Assembly (NCBI RefSeq): GCF_964218355.1
Contig: NZ_CAXPMC010000019.1
Coordinates: 124,001-188,000 of the forward strand
From: Ferrovibrio sp964218355
Lineage (GTDB): Bacteria > Pseudomonadota > Alphaproteobacteria > Ferrovibrionales > Ferrovibrionaceae
Length of the DNA: 64,000 nucleotides
Direction of reading: 5' to 3'
The notes beneath the pieces are model-generated. The model saw nothing but the letters and a program-made list of their open reading frames with translations, searched no databases and was not told the DNA's origin. Below, piece by piece: positions 1 to 8,706 of the stretch. The position numbers and the translations under genes are program-made. Numbering within the stretch: position 1 is the first letter of the stretch; every line of letters starts with the position of its first letter.

Positions 1-1104
1 CTGACCAGCGAAGGCACCGACTGGAAACGCCAGCGCCGCATGATGGCGCCGATCTTCCAGCCGCGCCGGCTGTCCGGTTTCGCCGCCATCATGACCGACA
101 GCAGCGCCGCGCTGGCGGAGCGCCTGGCGGTTCTGCCGGCGGGGCAGAGCGTCGACATGGCCGAACAGATGATGCTGGTGACGCTGGAGATCATCGCCCG
201 CACCATGTTCGGTGCCGATGCGGCGACCGATGTTTCGGCGGTCGGCCGGGCGATGGACCGCTACCAGGTGACGGTGCGGCCGAATATTCCGGATCTGCTG
301 GGCCTGCCGCGCTGGGTGCCGCGTCCCTCGGCCCGCGAGGGGCGCGCCGCGATGGCCGACATGGATGCAATCATCCGCGACCTGATCCGCCGCCGGCGCG
401 ACCGGGCGGCGGCCGGCGGCGAACTGGGCGGGGATCTGCTCGGGCTGCTGCTGGCGGCAGTCGACGAGGAAGGCGGCGGCGCCATGTCCGACACGGAAGT
501 GCGCGACCAGATGGCGACTTTCTTCCTCGCCGGGCACGAGACCACCGCCACCGCGCTGGCCTGGACCTGGTATCTGCTGGCCCATGACCCGGCAGTGGAA
601 GCGAAGCTGCAGGCCGAACTGGATGCCGTGCTGGGCGGGCGTCCGGCGGAATATGGCGATTATGAAAAACTGGCCTATACGCGGATGGTGGTGGAAGAGG
701 CGATGCGCCTCTATCCGCCGGCCCATACCACGGCACGGCAGGCAGTTGCCGCCGACCGCTTCGGCGATCTGGAAATTCCGGCCGGCGCCAATGTGATCGT
801 CTCGCCGTGGCTGATGCATCGTCACCGGCTGTACTGGACGCGGCCGGATGTGTTCGATCCGGAGAATTTTGCGCCCGAACGCACCGCCCAGCGCCGTCGC
901 TATACGTACCTGCCGTTCGGCGCCGGCCCGCGCATCTGCATCGGCCAGGGCTTTGCCATGATCGAGGCGGTGCTGATCCTGGCGACACTGGCCCAGCGGA
1001 TCGCGGCCCGCATGCTGCCGGGCGCCGTGGTGCGGCCGGTGGGCAAGATCACCCTGCGCCCGATGCCCGGCGTGCCGATGCTGGTGGCACCGCGCGCGGC
1101 CTGA
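1..1104 (+). CDS. Cytochrome P450 (5' end outside window)
   Basis: Haem-thiolate monooxygenase; the substrate cannot be read from sequence. The visible 367 residues are open from base 1. The first residues, LTSEGTDWKRQRR, match the C-helix region of P450s, so roughly the first 90-100 residues lie outside the window and the ATG at 40 is internal. The I-helix oxygen-binding motif AGHETT is at fragment residues about 177-182, the K-helix ExxR (EAMR) at about 233, and the haem loop FGAGPRICIGQG has its ligand Cys at about 313. There is no membrane anchor in the visible part. The amidase gene follows 35 bases downstream on the same strand and may be co-transcribed. No ferredoxin or reductase gene is adjacent. 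Confidence 0.95.
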   Translation: MTSEGTDWKRQRRMMAPIFQPRRLSGFAAIMTDSSAALAERLAVLPAGQSVDMAEQMMLVTLEIIARTMFGADAATDVSAVGRAMDRYQVTVRPNIPDLLGLPRWVPRPSAREGRAAMADMDAIIRDLIRRRRDRAAAGGELGGDLLGLLLAAVDEEGGGAMSDTEVRDQMATFFLAGHETTATALAWTWYLLAHDPAVEAKLQAELDAVLGGRPAEYGDYEKLAYTRMVVEEAMRLYPPAHTTARQAVAADRFGDLEIPAGANVIVSPWLMHRHRLYWTRPDVFDPENFAPERTAQRRRYTYLPFGAGPRICIGQGFAMIEAVLILATLAQRIAARMLPGAVVRPVGKITLRPMPGVPMLVAPRAA

Positions 1105-1139
1105 ATTCCCTCCCCGGGAAAAGAAAAGAGAAGGCTTCG

Positions 1140-2540
1140 ATGAGTGACGATCTCTGCTTTGCTTCCGCGGCCGATCTGGTCGATGCCTATCGCGGCCGCA
1201 GCCTGTCGCCGGTGGAGGTGACGCAGGCACTGCTGACCCGCATCGCCGCCGTCAACCCGAAGGTCAACGCCTATTGCCTGGTCGACGAAGAGTCCGCGCT
1301 GCGCGACGCCCAAGCCTCGGAGGCCCGCTGGCAGGCGGGCAAGCCGCTCGGCCCGGTCGACGGTGTGCCGGCCTCGATCAAGGACATCATCCTCACCAGA
1401 GGCTGGCCAACCCTGCGCGGCTCGAAGACGGTCGATCCGAACCAGAGCTGGACCGAGGATGCGCCGGTGACCGCGCGGCTGCGCGAGGCCGGCTGCGTCA
1501 TCCTCGGCAAGACCACCTCGCCGGAAATGGGCTGGAAAGGCGTGACGGATTCGCCGCTGACCGGCATCACCCGCAACCCGTGGAATCTCGATACCACGCC
1601 GGGCGGCTCGTCCGGCGGGGCCTCTGCGCAGGTGGCGGCTGGCCTCGGCCAGTTCGCCGTCGGCACCGATGGCGGCGGCTCGATCCGCATTCCGGCCGGC
1701 TTCACCGGCATTCCCGGCCTGAAGCCGAGTTTCGGCCGGGTGCCGGCGGCACCGCTCAGTCCCTTCGGAACCGTGGCGCATCTCGGCCCGATGACCCGCA
1801 CGGTGCGCGATGCTGCCCTGATGCTGCGCGAGATGGCGAAGCCGGATGCGCGCGACTGGTTCGCGCTGCCCTATGCCGACACCGACTATGCCGCCGCGCT
1901 GCCGGCCGGGGTGAAGGGGCTGAAGATCGCCTACAGTCCGACGCTGGGTTATGCAAAGGTCGATCCGGAGATCGCCGCCGTGGTCGATGTCGCGGCAAAA
2001 CTCTTTGCCGATCTCGGCGCGGTGGTCGAACGGGTCGATCCGGGCTTCGACGATCCGGTCGACGTGTTCCACACCCACTGGTTCGCCGGTGCCTACAACG
2101 CGCTGATGGCGCTGACACCCGAGCAGTTCAGGCTGGTCGATCCGGGACTGGTACAGACTTTCGAGCGCGGCGCCGCCATCACGCTGCAGCAGTATCTGCA
2201 GGCCGCCAACGCGCGCGGTGCGCTGGGCGTACGCATGAAGCGCTTCCATGAGACGTATGACCTGCTGCTGACCCCGAGCCTTGCCGTGCTGGCATTCACG
2301 GCCGGCAGGCTGGCGCCGGAGAACATGGGCGATGCCTACTGGACGGCATGGACGCCGTTCAGCTACCCGTTCAACCTGACCCAGCAGCCGGCCATGTCGG
2401 TGCCCTGCGGCTTCTCGCAATCCGGCCTGCCGATCGGCCTGCAGCTGGTCGGGCCCATGCATCGCGACGACCTGGTGCTGCGGGCGGCGGCGGCTTATGA
2501 GGCGGCCACCGACTGGCACAGGCGGCGGCCGGCCCTGTGA
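1140..2540 (+). CDS. Amidase, amidase-signature family
   Basis: Predicted cytoplasmic amide hydrolase of 466 residues with the Ser-cisSer-Lys catalytic triad of the amidase-signature family. The Lys is K81 in SIKDI, the bridging Ser is S157 in GGSSGG, and the nucleophile is S181 in GTDGGGSIRIP. The substrate is unknown; GatA-like, aryl-acylamidase and carbamoyl-type members share this fold, and no gatB or gatC is nearby. The start at 1140 follows a purine-rich stretch (AAGAAAAGAGAAGG). An in-frame extension back to 807 runs through the P450 gene and is rejected. It lies between the P450 and nnr in the same direction with short spacing, suggesting one transcript. Confidence 0.93.
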   Translation: MSDDLCFASAADLVDAYRGRSLSPVEVTQALLTRIAAVNPKVNAYCLVDEESALRDAQASEARWQAGKPLGPVDGVPASIKDIILTRGWPTLRGSKTVDPNQSWTEDAPVTARLREAGCVILGKTTSPEMGWKGVTDSPLTGITRNPWNLDTTPGGSSGGASAQVAAGLGQFAVGTDGGGSIRIPAGFTGIPGLKPSFGRVPAAPLSPFGTVAHLGPMTRTVRDAALMLREMAKPDARDWFALPYADTDYAAALPAGVKGLKIAYSPTLGYAKVDPEIAAVVDVAAKLFADLGAVVERVDPGFDDPVDVFHTHWFAGAYNALMALTPEQFRLVDPGLVQTFERGAAITLQQYLQAANARGALGVRMKRFHETYDLLLTPSLAVLAFTAGRLAPENMGDAYWTAWTPFSYPFNLTQQPAMSVPCGFSQSGLPIGLQLVGPMHRDDLVLRAAAAYEAATDWHRRRPAL

Positions 2541-2544
2541 TGCC

Positions 2545-4020
2545 ATGAGCGACCACGCCGCCCTGCTGACCGTCGCCGAGATGGCCGAGGCCGACCGCCG
2601 CGCCATCGCCGGCGGCGTGGCGGGCCTCGACCTGATGGAGGCGGCGGGGGCGGCGGTGGCGCGCGTGGTGCAGCGGTTTCATCCACAGGGACCGGTGCTG
2701 GTGCTGTGCGGGCCGGGCAACAATGGCGGCGATGGCTTCGTTGCGGCGCGGCTGCTGGCTGGTGCGGGGCGCGCCGTGTCGCTGGCTCTGCTGGGCGACC
2801 GTGCTGCGCTGAAAGGCGATGCGGCCGCCATGGCTGCGCGCTGGACCGGCGCCGTGCTGCCCGCCGATATGGCAAAACCGGCTGCAGCCGCCGTGATCGT
2901 CGATGCCCTGTTCGGGGCCGGCCTCGGCAAACCGCTGGCCGGTGCGGCGAAGATGCTGGTGGACGCGGTGAATGCCACCGGCCGGCCGGTGGTGGCGGTC
3001 GATCTGCCGAGCGGCATCCATGGCGACGACGGCCAGCCGCGCGGCGCGGCGATCCGGGCCGAGCGCAGCGTGACATTCTTCCGGCCGAAGCCCGGCCATC
3101 TGCTGCTGCCCGGCCGGCTGCATTGCGGCGCGCTGCATGTGGCTGATATCGGGATTCCCGATGCGGTGCTGGCCGGGATCGCGCCGCGGCAATGGCAGAA
3201 CGATCCGGCCCTGTGGCGCCGCCGGCTTCCGCACCCGCAGGCGGATGGTCACAAATATGCCCGCGGCCACGTGCTGGTGCGCGGCGGCGCGCTGGCCGGC
3301 GCCGCGCGGCTGGCCGGCCATGCCGCCCTGCGCATCGGTGCCGGACTGGTGACGCTGGCGCAGCCGGCGGAAGCCCTGCGGCAGGGCGGCGGGCCCGATG
3401 CGCTGATGCGGCAGGCCTGTGCGGGCATTCCGGACTGGCGGCGTGCCATTGCCGATCCGCGCCGCAACGTGCTGCTGCTGGGTCCGGGCAACGGCGCTGG
3501 CCGTGCCACGCGGCAGGCTGTGCTGGATGCGCTGACAACCCGGCGTGGGGTGGTGCTGGATGCCGATGCGCTGACGGTATTCGCGGATCATCCGGCGGCT
3601 TTGTTCGCCGCCGTGAAAGGCCCGGCGATCCTGACGCCGCATGATGGTGAATTTGCGCGCCTGTTCCCCGATCTTGCCGCCGGGGGAAAGCTGCAGCGCG
3701 CACGGGCGGCGGCGGCGCGCAGCCGGGCGGTGGTCGTGCTGAAAGGCGCCGATACCGTGATTGCCGCGCCCGATGGTCGCGCGGCGATCAACACGAATGC
3801 ACCGGCCGATCTGGCCACGGCCGGCACCGGCGATGTGCTGGCAGGCTTCTGCGCCGGGCTTCTTGCGCCGGGCGGTCAGGCAGAGGGCATGCCGGCTTTC
3901 GAGGCGGCCTGTGCCGCCGTCTGGCTGCATGGCGCAGCCGGGCAGGCGGCCGGGCCGGGGCTGATCGCCGACGACCTGCCCGGTGCCGTCAGGAAACCGC
4001 TGGCGGAACTGCGGGGCTGA
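2545..4020 (+). CDS. nnr: Bifunctional NAD(P)HX epimerase / ADP-dependent dehydratase
   Basis: Repairs hydrated NADH and NADPH. The N-terminal YjeF_N domain (about residues 1-210) epimerises R- and S-NAD(P)HX and carries the signature GPGNNGGDG at residues 56-64. The C-terminal ribokinase-like domain (about 225-491) is the ADP-dependent dehydratase and carries NTNAPADLATAGTGDVLAG with the catalytic Asp near residue 430. The 491-residue length is normal for the fused form. The ATG at 2545 is four bases after the amidase stop, so coupling is likely. The 3' end overlaps the convergent SulP gene by 32 bases. Confidence 0.95.
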   Translation: MSDHAALLTVAEMAEADRRAIAGGVAGLDLMEAAGAAVARVVQRFHPQGPVLVLCGPGNNGGDGFVAARLLAGAGRAVSLALLGDRAALKGDAAAMAARWTGAVLPADMAKPAAAAVIVDALFGAGLGKPLAGAAKMLVDAVNATGRPVVAVDLPSGIHGDDGQPRGAAIRAERSVTFFRPKPGHLLLPGRLHCGALHVADIGIPDAVLAGIAPRQWQNDPALWRRRLPHPQADGHKYARGHVLVRGGALAGAARLAGHAALRIGAGLVTLAQPAEALRQGGGPDALMRQACAGIPDWRRAIADPRRNVLLLGPGNGAGRATRQAVLDALTTRRGVVLDADALTVFADHPAALFAAVKGPAILTPHDGEFARLFPDLAAGGKLQRARAAAARSRAVVVLKGADTVIAAPDGRAAINTNAPADLATAGTGDVLAGFCAGLLAPGGQAEGMPAFEAACAAVWLHGAAGQAAGPGLIADDLPGAVRKPLAELRG

Positions 4021-5698
4021 GGCCGGCGAGTGCGGCCTCGACGCTGGCATCGAAGCGCACGCGCGGATGGCGCAGGCCATGGGTTTCCAGCATCTGCCGT
4101 ACTGGCGGCGTGGTCCCGGTCAGGATCAGGATCGTGCCGTTGCGTTCCGCCTTGCGGGCGACACCCTCGATGGTGTTGGCCGCGGTTGAGTCGAGGAAGG
4201 GTACGGCGGCGAAATCGAGGATGAAGGTTTTCGGCCGGTCGGCGATGCGGTCGAGCACGGCGCCCACGGTGGAAGCGGCGCCGAAGAAGAAGGCCCCCGA
4301 GATGCGGTAGACCAGCAGGTCGCGGTCGGCCGCCAGCGCCGGGTCGTAGCGTTCGCGGTCGCCATTGGCATCGTCGGCCTTGTCAACCGGCATCACCGGC
4401 CGGTGGCTGTCGATGGTGGTGGCCTGCGCCATGCGGTTGAGGAACAGCAGGGTACCGAGGCCGAAGCCGACCAGAATCCCTTCGGTGAGGTCGCGGAAGA
4501 TGGTCAGCAGGAAAGTGGTCAGCAGCACGGCCGCATCGCCCCAGGACGATCGCAGCAGGGTGGCAAAGGCATGCCGTTCGGCCATGTTCCAGGCCACCAC
4601 GGCCAGCACCCCGGCCAGCGCCGCCAGCGGGATGTAGCTGGCCAGCGGCGCCGCCACCAGCATGAACAGCAGCACGAAGACCGCATGCAGCATGCCGGAA
4701 ACCGGGCCATGGGCGCCGGCCCGCACATTGGTGGCGGTGCGGGCGATGGTGCCGGTGACGCAGATGCCGCCGAACAGGGCCGCGGCGATGTTGCCGGCGC
4801 CCTGGGCGACCAGTTCGCAGTTGGAACGATGGCGGCGGCCGGTCATGCCGTCGGCAACAATGGCGGACAGCAGCGATTCAATGGCGCCGAGCAGAGCGAA
4901 GGCGGCGGCATCCGGCAGCAGCGTGACGATACGCTCAATCGAAACCGGCGGCAGCGACGGCAGCGGCAGGCTGCGCGGGATGCCGCCGAATTTCGTACCG
5001 ATGGTCTCCACCGGCAGGCCGGACAGGGCGGCAGCGACGGAGGCCAGCGCCACCGCGATCAGCAGCCCAGGCCAGTGCGGCCGCCAGCGTTTCAGCCCGA
5101 GGATGACGGCAATGGTCAGCACGGCAACGGCGATGGCGGCCGGGCTGGCGGTTGGCAGGGCGTGGCCGAGTGCGGTCAGTTTCGGCAGCAGCGGGCCGGG
5201 CTCGGAGCCCGCCAGTGTCAGCCCCAGAAGATCCCGAATCTGGCTGGCGAAGATGATCACCGCGATGCCGGCGGTGAAGCCGACCGTGACCGGGTAGGGG
5301 ATGAACTTGATATAGGTGCCGAGCCGGAGGAAGCCGGCCAGCAGCAGGATGCCACCGGCCATCAGGGTTGCCAGCAGCAGGCCGTCGATGCCGTGCTTTG
5401 ATACCGTGGCGGCGACCAGCACGATGAAGGCGCCGGCCGGCCCGCCGATCTGGAAGCGGCTGCCGCCCAGTGCCGAGATCAGGAAGCCGCCGACGATGGC
5501 GGTGTAAAGGCCACGGTCCGGGGTGGTGCCCGAGGCGATGGCAATGGCCATCGACAGCGGGATAGCGACGATGGCGACGGTCAGGCCGGCCAGCGCATCA
5601 GCACGCAGCGCGGCCAGGCCGTAGCCTTCGCGCAGCACGGTGACCAGCTTGGGTGTGAACAGTTCCGCGAAACCGGGCTGGCGGCTGGCGGCGTTCAT
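3989..5698 (-). CDS. SulP-family anion permease with STAS domain
   Basis: Inner-membrane anion transporter of 569 residues; family substrates include sulfate, bicarbonate and dicarboxylates, so the substrate here is not settled. The first 410 or so residues contain the usual run of hydrophobic helices, starting with the conserved ALRADALAGLTVAIVAIPLS segment. The C-terminal part (about 440-560) is a STAS domain with DFAAVPFLDSTAANTIEG. The start (ATG at 5698) is 10 bases after the stop of the small XRE-type gene, so the two form an operon with the regulator first. The last 32 bases overlap the end of nnr on the other strand. Confidence 0.92.
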   Translation of the reverse strand: MNAASRQPGFAELFTPKLVTVLREGYGLAALRADALAGLTVAIVAIPLSMAIAIASGTTPDRGLYTAIVGGFLISALGGSRFQIGGPAGAFIVLVAATVSKHGIDGLLLATLMAGGILLLAGFLRLGTYIKFIPYPVTVGFTAGIAVIIFASQIRDLLGLTLAGSEPGPLLPKLTALGHALPTASPAAIAVAVLTIAVILGLKRWRPHWPGLLIAVALASVAAALSGLPVETIGTKFGGIPRSLPLPSLPPVSIERIVTLLPDAAAFALLGAIESLLSAIVADGMTGRRHRSNCELVAQGAGNIAAALFGGICVTGTIARTATNVRAGAHGPVSGMLHAVFVLLFMLVAAPLASYIPLAALAGVLAVVAWNMAERHAFATLLRSSWGDAAVLLTTFLLTIFRDLTEGILVGFGLGTLLFLNRMAQATTIDSHRPVMPVDKADDANGDRERYDPALAADRDLLVYRISGAFFFGAASTVGAVLDRIADRPKTFILDFAAVPFLDSTAANTIEGVARKAERNGTILILTGTTPPVRQMLETHGLRHPRVRFDASVEAALAGLSPAVPPAVS

Positions 5699-5708
5699 TC
5701 CGCGCGCC

Positions 5709-5966
5709 TCAGCCGGCCGCCGGCGTTTTCAGGCGCACGCCGCGCCCGCCGCCGGTGCTGGGGACCGCGTCCCCCAGCAGCTCGATGCCGGCCCCGTCCA
5801 GGGCCGCAACCAGCTTCATCAGGGAATCGACATTGCCGCGCACCACGCCGGCACCGGCCTCCATGCGCTGGATGGTGGGCAGCGACAGGCCGGCCAGTTC
5901 GGCCAGGCGGCGCTGGTCGATGCCGAGCAGGGCGCGGGCGGCGCGCATCTGGGGACCGGTGATCAT
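5709..5966 (-). CDS. Small XRE-family (Cro/C1-type HTH) regulator
   Basis: An 85-residue DNA-binding protein that is almost entirely one helix-turn-helix domain: TGPQMRAARALLGID, then RRLAELAGLSLPTIQRMEAG as the HTH core, then a short helix (NVDSLMKLVAALDGAGIEL). The ATG at 5966 is chosen over an in-frame ATG at 6002 because an AGGAG lies between them, 13 bases before 5966. It is the first gene of a two-gene operon with the SulP permease and probably regulates it and itself. The upstream DNA is strikingly AT-rich and holds a direct repeat described separately. Target and ligand are inferred from position only. Confidence 0.85.
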   Translation of the reverse strand: MITGPQMRAARALLGIDQRRLAELAGLSLPTIQRMEAGAGVVRGNVDSLMKLVAALDGAGIELLGDAVPSTGGGRGVRLKTPAAG

Positions 5967-6010
5967 GGTCTGGCTATCTCTCCTGATATTCTTAACTTTC
6001 ACATGGTATT

Positions 6011-6047
6011 ATTATATAGTCAATATGATATAAAAAACATCAATATG
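6011..6047 (-). promoter_or_regulatory. AT-rich promoter/operator region of the XRE-sulP operon
   Basis: Reading the minus strand, a perfect -10 hexamer TATAAT (6016-6011) lies about 45 bases before the XRE start. The octamer CATATTGA occurs twice (6047-6040 and 6027-6020), exactly 20 bp apart, so both copies lie on the same DNA face and bracket the promoter spacer. Direct repeats two turns apart over a promoter fit autoregulation by the small XRE protein. The repeat is seen directly; its role is inferred. Confidence 0.5.
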
Positions 6048-6151
6048 GATAGGCTGAGCAGCGAACCCCATGCGCGCGCCCCTTGCGCCTGGTCAAAGCC
6101 GCGGCCTTAACTTTCCGGTAGCTGCTCTACTGTTAGGTCAGGAGCAGCAAC

Positions 6152-6874
6152 ATGAGAGAAGCTCAGATGATCCGGGTCTTTATCGGCTACAGCCGGTCCG
6201 CGCCGGTGGCCTCCAGCGTGGCCGCCCTCAGCATCAACCGCCGTGCCTCGCGCCCGGTGGCGATCACCCATCTGGCCCTGAACCAGCTGGAGGGAATCTA
6301 TACCCGGCCGCGCCACGAGCTGCAGTCGACCGACTTTTCCTTCTCGCGCTTCCTGACCCCCTATCTGGCCGGTTTTACGGACTGGGCGATCTTCATGGAC
6401 GACGACATGCTGGTCCTCGACGACATCGCCAGGCTGTGGGACCTGCGCGACGACCGCTATGCCGTGCAGGTGGTCAAGCATGACCATGTGCCGAAGGAGG
6501 ATGTGAAATTCCTCGACCGGGTGCAGACCAAATACGAGAAGAAGAACTGGTCCAGCGTGATGCTGTTCAACTGCGCCCGATGCACGGCGCTGACCCCGGA
6601 TTACGTGAACAGCGCCACCGGGCTGGAGCTGCACCAGTTCAAATGGCTGGGCGATGACGGCCTGATCGGAGAGCTTCCGCATCGCTGGAACCACCTGGCC
6701 GATTACGACCCGTCGGTACCGGTGAAGGACGTGTCGATCGTGCATTACACCCTGGGCGGGCCGTTCTATGACGATTACCGGGATTGCGCCTATAGCGGGG
6801 AATGGCGGGCCGAGCGCGAGATGATGCTCCACTGCGACCAGCGGATGGCCCGGCCCGTGGCCAAGTCCAGCTAG
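6152..6874 (+). CDS. Glycosyltransferase-like protein with DDD metal motif
   Basis: A 240-residue soluble protein. The segment DWAIFMDDDMLVLDDI near residues 86-101 has the hydrophobic-strand plus Asp-rich (DxD-like) arrangement of nucleotide-sugar-binding GT-A glycosyltransferases, comparable to GT8 enzymes, and the C-terminal VSIVHYTLGGPF resembles the conserved His region near their donor site. Family membership is an inference from these motifs. The start at 6152 has AGGAG seven bases upstream. It is an isolated gene with no polysaccharide neighbours: the XRE-sulP promoter diverges upstream and tRNA-Leu follows. It could act in LPS or exopolysaccharide decoration. Confidence 0.6.
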   Translation: MREAQMIRVFIGYSRSAPVASSVAALSINRRASRPVAITHLALNQLEGIYTRPRHELQSTDFSFSRFLTPYLAGFTDWAIFMDDDMLVLDDIARLWDLRDDRYAVQVVKHDHVPKEDVKFLDRVQTKYEKKNWSSVMLFNCARCTALTPDYVNSATGLELHQFKWLGDDGLIGELPHRWNHLADYDPSVPVKDVSIVHYTLGGPFYDDYRDCAYSGEWRAEREMMLHCDQRMARPVAKSS

Positions 6875-6902
6875 GGCTGTCGGCGCAATAATATAACAAT
6901 CT

Positions 6903-6920
6903 CGCGGGCTTATCCCCGCG
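6903..6920 (+). terminator. GC-rich hairpin after the glycosyltransferase-like gene
   Basis: CGCGGG (6903-6908) pairs with CCCGCG (6915-6920) around CTTATC. There is no U-tract, so it is at best a weak intrinsic terminator or a Rho-assisted end. Confidence 0.3.
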
Positions 6921-6977
6921 GCCGCCCATCCGTCCGGAAATCGCCCGCGAACCGGGCCATCCGCGGCCCGGCAATGC

Positions 6978-7006
6978 TTGCCACCGCAGGCCGATATTTG
7001 TATGAA
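6978..7006 (+). promoter_or_regulatory. Sigma70-type promoter of tRNA-Leu
   Basis: TTGCCA (6978-6983), a 17-base spacer and TATGAA (7001-7006) lie 45 bases before the tRNA 5' end. Spacing and distance fit a stable-RNA promoter with transcription starting near 7013. Confidence 0.6.
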
Positions 7007-7051
7007 AGCCCGCTCACGCAGGCCCACCGGCCGGCGTGGTTGCTGTTGGCC

Positions 7052-7136
7052 GCGGGCGTGGTGGAACTGGCAGACACGCAGGATTTAGGTTCCTGTGCCG
7101 CAAGGCGTGTGGGTTCAAGTCCCTCCGCCCGCACCA
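7052..7136 (+). tRNA. tRNA-Leu (anticodon UAG)
   Basis: An 85-nt cloverleaf with encoded CCA. The acceptor arms GCGGGCG (7052-7058) and CGCCCGC (7126-7132) pair fully. The anticodon stem CAGGA/TCCTG encloses loop TTTAGGT with TAG at 7086-7088, reading CUA. The extra arm (class II variable region) GCCGCAAGGC is typical of tRNA-Leu, and the T loop GGTTCAAGTCC is canonical. It lies just upstream of tig. Confidence 0.97.
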
Positions 7137-7218
7137 GTTTGGCCAGGCGGATCGCGCCGGCGCCTCCGCAAGGGCGGATGGCGGCACGGAATTTACTCAA
7201 GGGACAGGTGTTTTCGTC

Positions 7219-8544
7219 ATGCAGATCACGGAAGTCAGCGCGTCGGGCCTGAAGCGCGAATACAAGGTGGTGATCGCCGCCGCCGCGCTGGAAAGCACGG
7301 TCAACGAGAAGCTCGAAGGCCTGCGCGAGCGCGTCAACATGCCGGGCTTCCGTCCGGGCAAGGCGCCGGCGGCCCTCATCAAGAAGCAGTATGGCAAGGC
7401 GCTGCTGGGCGAGGTGATGGAAGAGCAGGTCAACACCGCCCTGCAGAAAGCCATCGACGACAACAAGCTGCGGCCGGCCATGCAGCCGAAGGTCGACATC
7501 GTCAGCTTCGACGAGGGCAAGGATTTCGAGTGTACCATCGCCCTCGAGGTGCTGCCGGAAATCGTTCCCGGCGACTTCAAGCAGATCAAGCTGGAGCGTC
7601 TGGTGGTCGAGCCGGGCGATGCCGAGGTCGACGAATTCATGACCCGTCTCTCCGAGCAGCAGAAGACCTACGAGAAGGTCGAGCGCGCTGCCGAGAAGGG
7701 CGACCAGGTGGTGATCGACTTCGTCGGCAGCGTCGATGGCGTGAAATTCGAAGGCGGCGCGGCGGACGATTATCCTCTGGTACTGGGCTCGAACAGCTTC
7801 ATCCCGGGCTTCGAGGACCAGCTGATCGGCGCCAAGGCCGGCGACGCGGTCACCGTGAAGGTGACCTTCCCGGAGGCCTACGGCAATACCGACCTGGCCG
7901 GCAAGGCCGCCGAATTCGCCTGCACCATGAAGGAAGTCCGCGGCGGCACTGCCGTCACGCTGGATGACGAGTTCGCCAAGCGCTTCGGTCTCGCCTCGCT
8001 GCAGGAGCTGAAGGACAACATCAAGAAGGACCTCGGTCAGGAGTACAAGGGTATGGCCCGCCTGAAGCTGAAACGCGGCCTGCTGGACCAGCTGGCCGAC
8101 CAGCACAGCTTCCCGGTTCCCGAGGGGATGGTCGAGATGGAATTCGGCCAGATCTGGGGCGAGATTGCCGCCGATGCGGACCGGCTTGCCGCCGAACTGA
8201 AGGAAGAGGGCAAGTCCGAGGACGAGCTGAAGGCGGAATACCGGGGCATTGCCGAGCGCCGCATCCGCCTCGGCCTGCTGCTGTCGGAAGTCGGCCGGAT
8301 CAACAACATCGAGGTCAAGCCCGACGAGATCACCCGCGCGATGATCGAGCAGGCCCGCCGTTTCCCCGGCCAGGAGCGCCAGGTGATGGAGTATTTTCAG
8401 AAGAACCCGGAAGCTGCCCAGAGCCTGCGCGCGCCGATCTTCGAGGACAAGGTGGTGGATTTCATCATCGAGATGGCCGACGTCACCGAGAAACCGGTGA
8501 CCAAGGAAGAGCTGCAGAAGGAGGCGGAGGCCGTCGCCTCCTGA
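7219..8544 (+). CDS. tig: Trigger factor, ribosome-associated chaperone and prolyl isomerase
   Basis: Binds at the ribosome exit tunnel and shields nascent chains. It has 441 residues (E. coli 432) with the usual three parts. The N-terminal ribosome-binding domain includes the signature GFRPGKAPAALI (about residues 41-52). The FKBP-like isomerase domain spans about 155-245 (GDQVVIDFVGSVDG, then FIPGFEDQLIGAKAGD). The alpha-helical C-terminal arms run to the end. The ATG at 7219 gives the family-typical start MQITEVSASGLKREY. It heads the tig-clpP-clpX-lon-hupB block; a terminator follows, so clpP probably has its own promoter. Confidence 0.98.
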   Translation: MQITEVSASGLKREYKVVIAAAALESTVNEKLEGLRERVNMPGFRPGKAPAALIKKQYGKALLGEVMEEQVNTALQKAIDDNKLRPAMQPKVDIVSFDEGKDFECTIALEVLPEIVPGDFKQIKLERLVVEPGDAEVDEFMTRLSEQQKTYEKVERAAEKGDQVVIDFVGSVDGVKFEGGAADDYPLVLGSNSFIPGFEDQLIGAKAGDAVTVKVTFPEAYGNTDLAGKAAEFACTMKEVRGGTAVTLDDEFAKRFGLASLQELKDNIKKDLGQEYKGMARLKLKRGLLDQLADQHSFPVPEGMVEMEFGQIWGEIAADADRLAAELKEEGKSEDELKAEYRGIAERRIRLGLLLSEVGRINNIEVKPDEITRAMIEQARRFPGQERQVMEYFQKNPEAAQSLRAPIFEDKVVDFIIEMADVTEKPVTKEELQKEAEAVAS

Positions 8545-8582
8545 TCCCGGCTGATTCGGCGGACTGCAGTCCGCTGTCACGG

Positions 8583-8612
8583 AACGCCGGGCATTGCCCG
8601 GCGTTTTCGCTT
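8583..8612 (+). terminator. Intrinsic terminator of tig
   Basis: A 10-bp stem AACGCCGGGC/GCCCGGCGTT (8583-8592 and 8596-8605) with a 3-base loop is followed by TTTT and a second T-rich run. It separates tig from clpP. Confidence 0.85.
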
Positions 8613-8706
8613 TCCGGCCCTGCCGCGGCCCCCCGGCCATTGCCGGAACGGCCCGGCTGCGCCACATTAAGGCAATTCCGCAATTCGCAATCCGAAGGCG
8701 CGCGTC

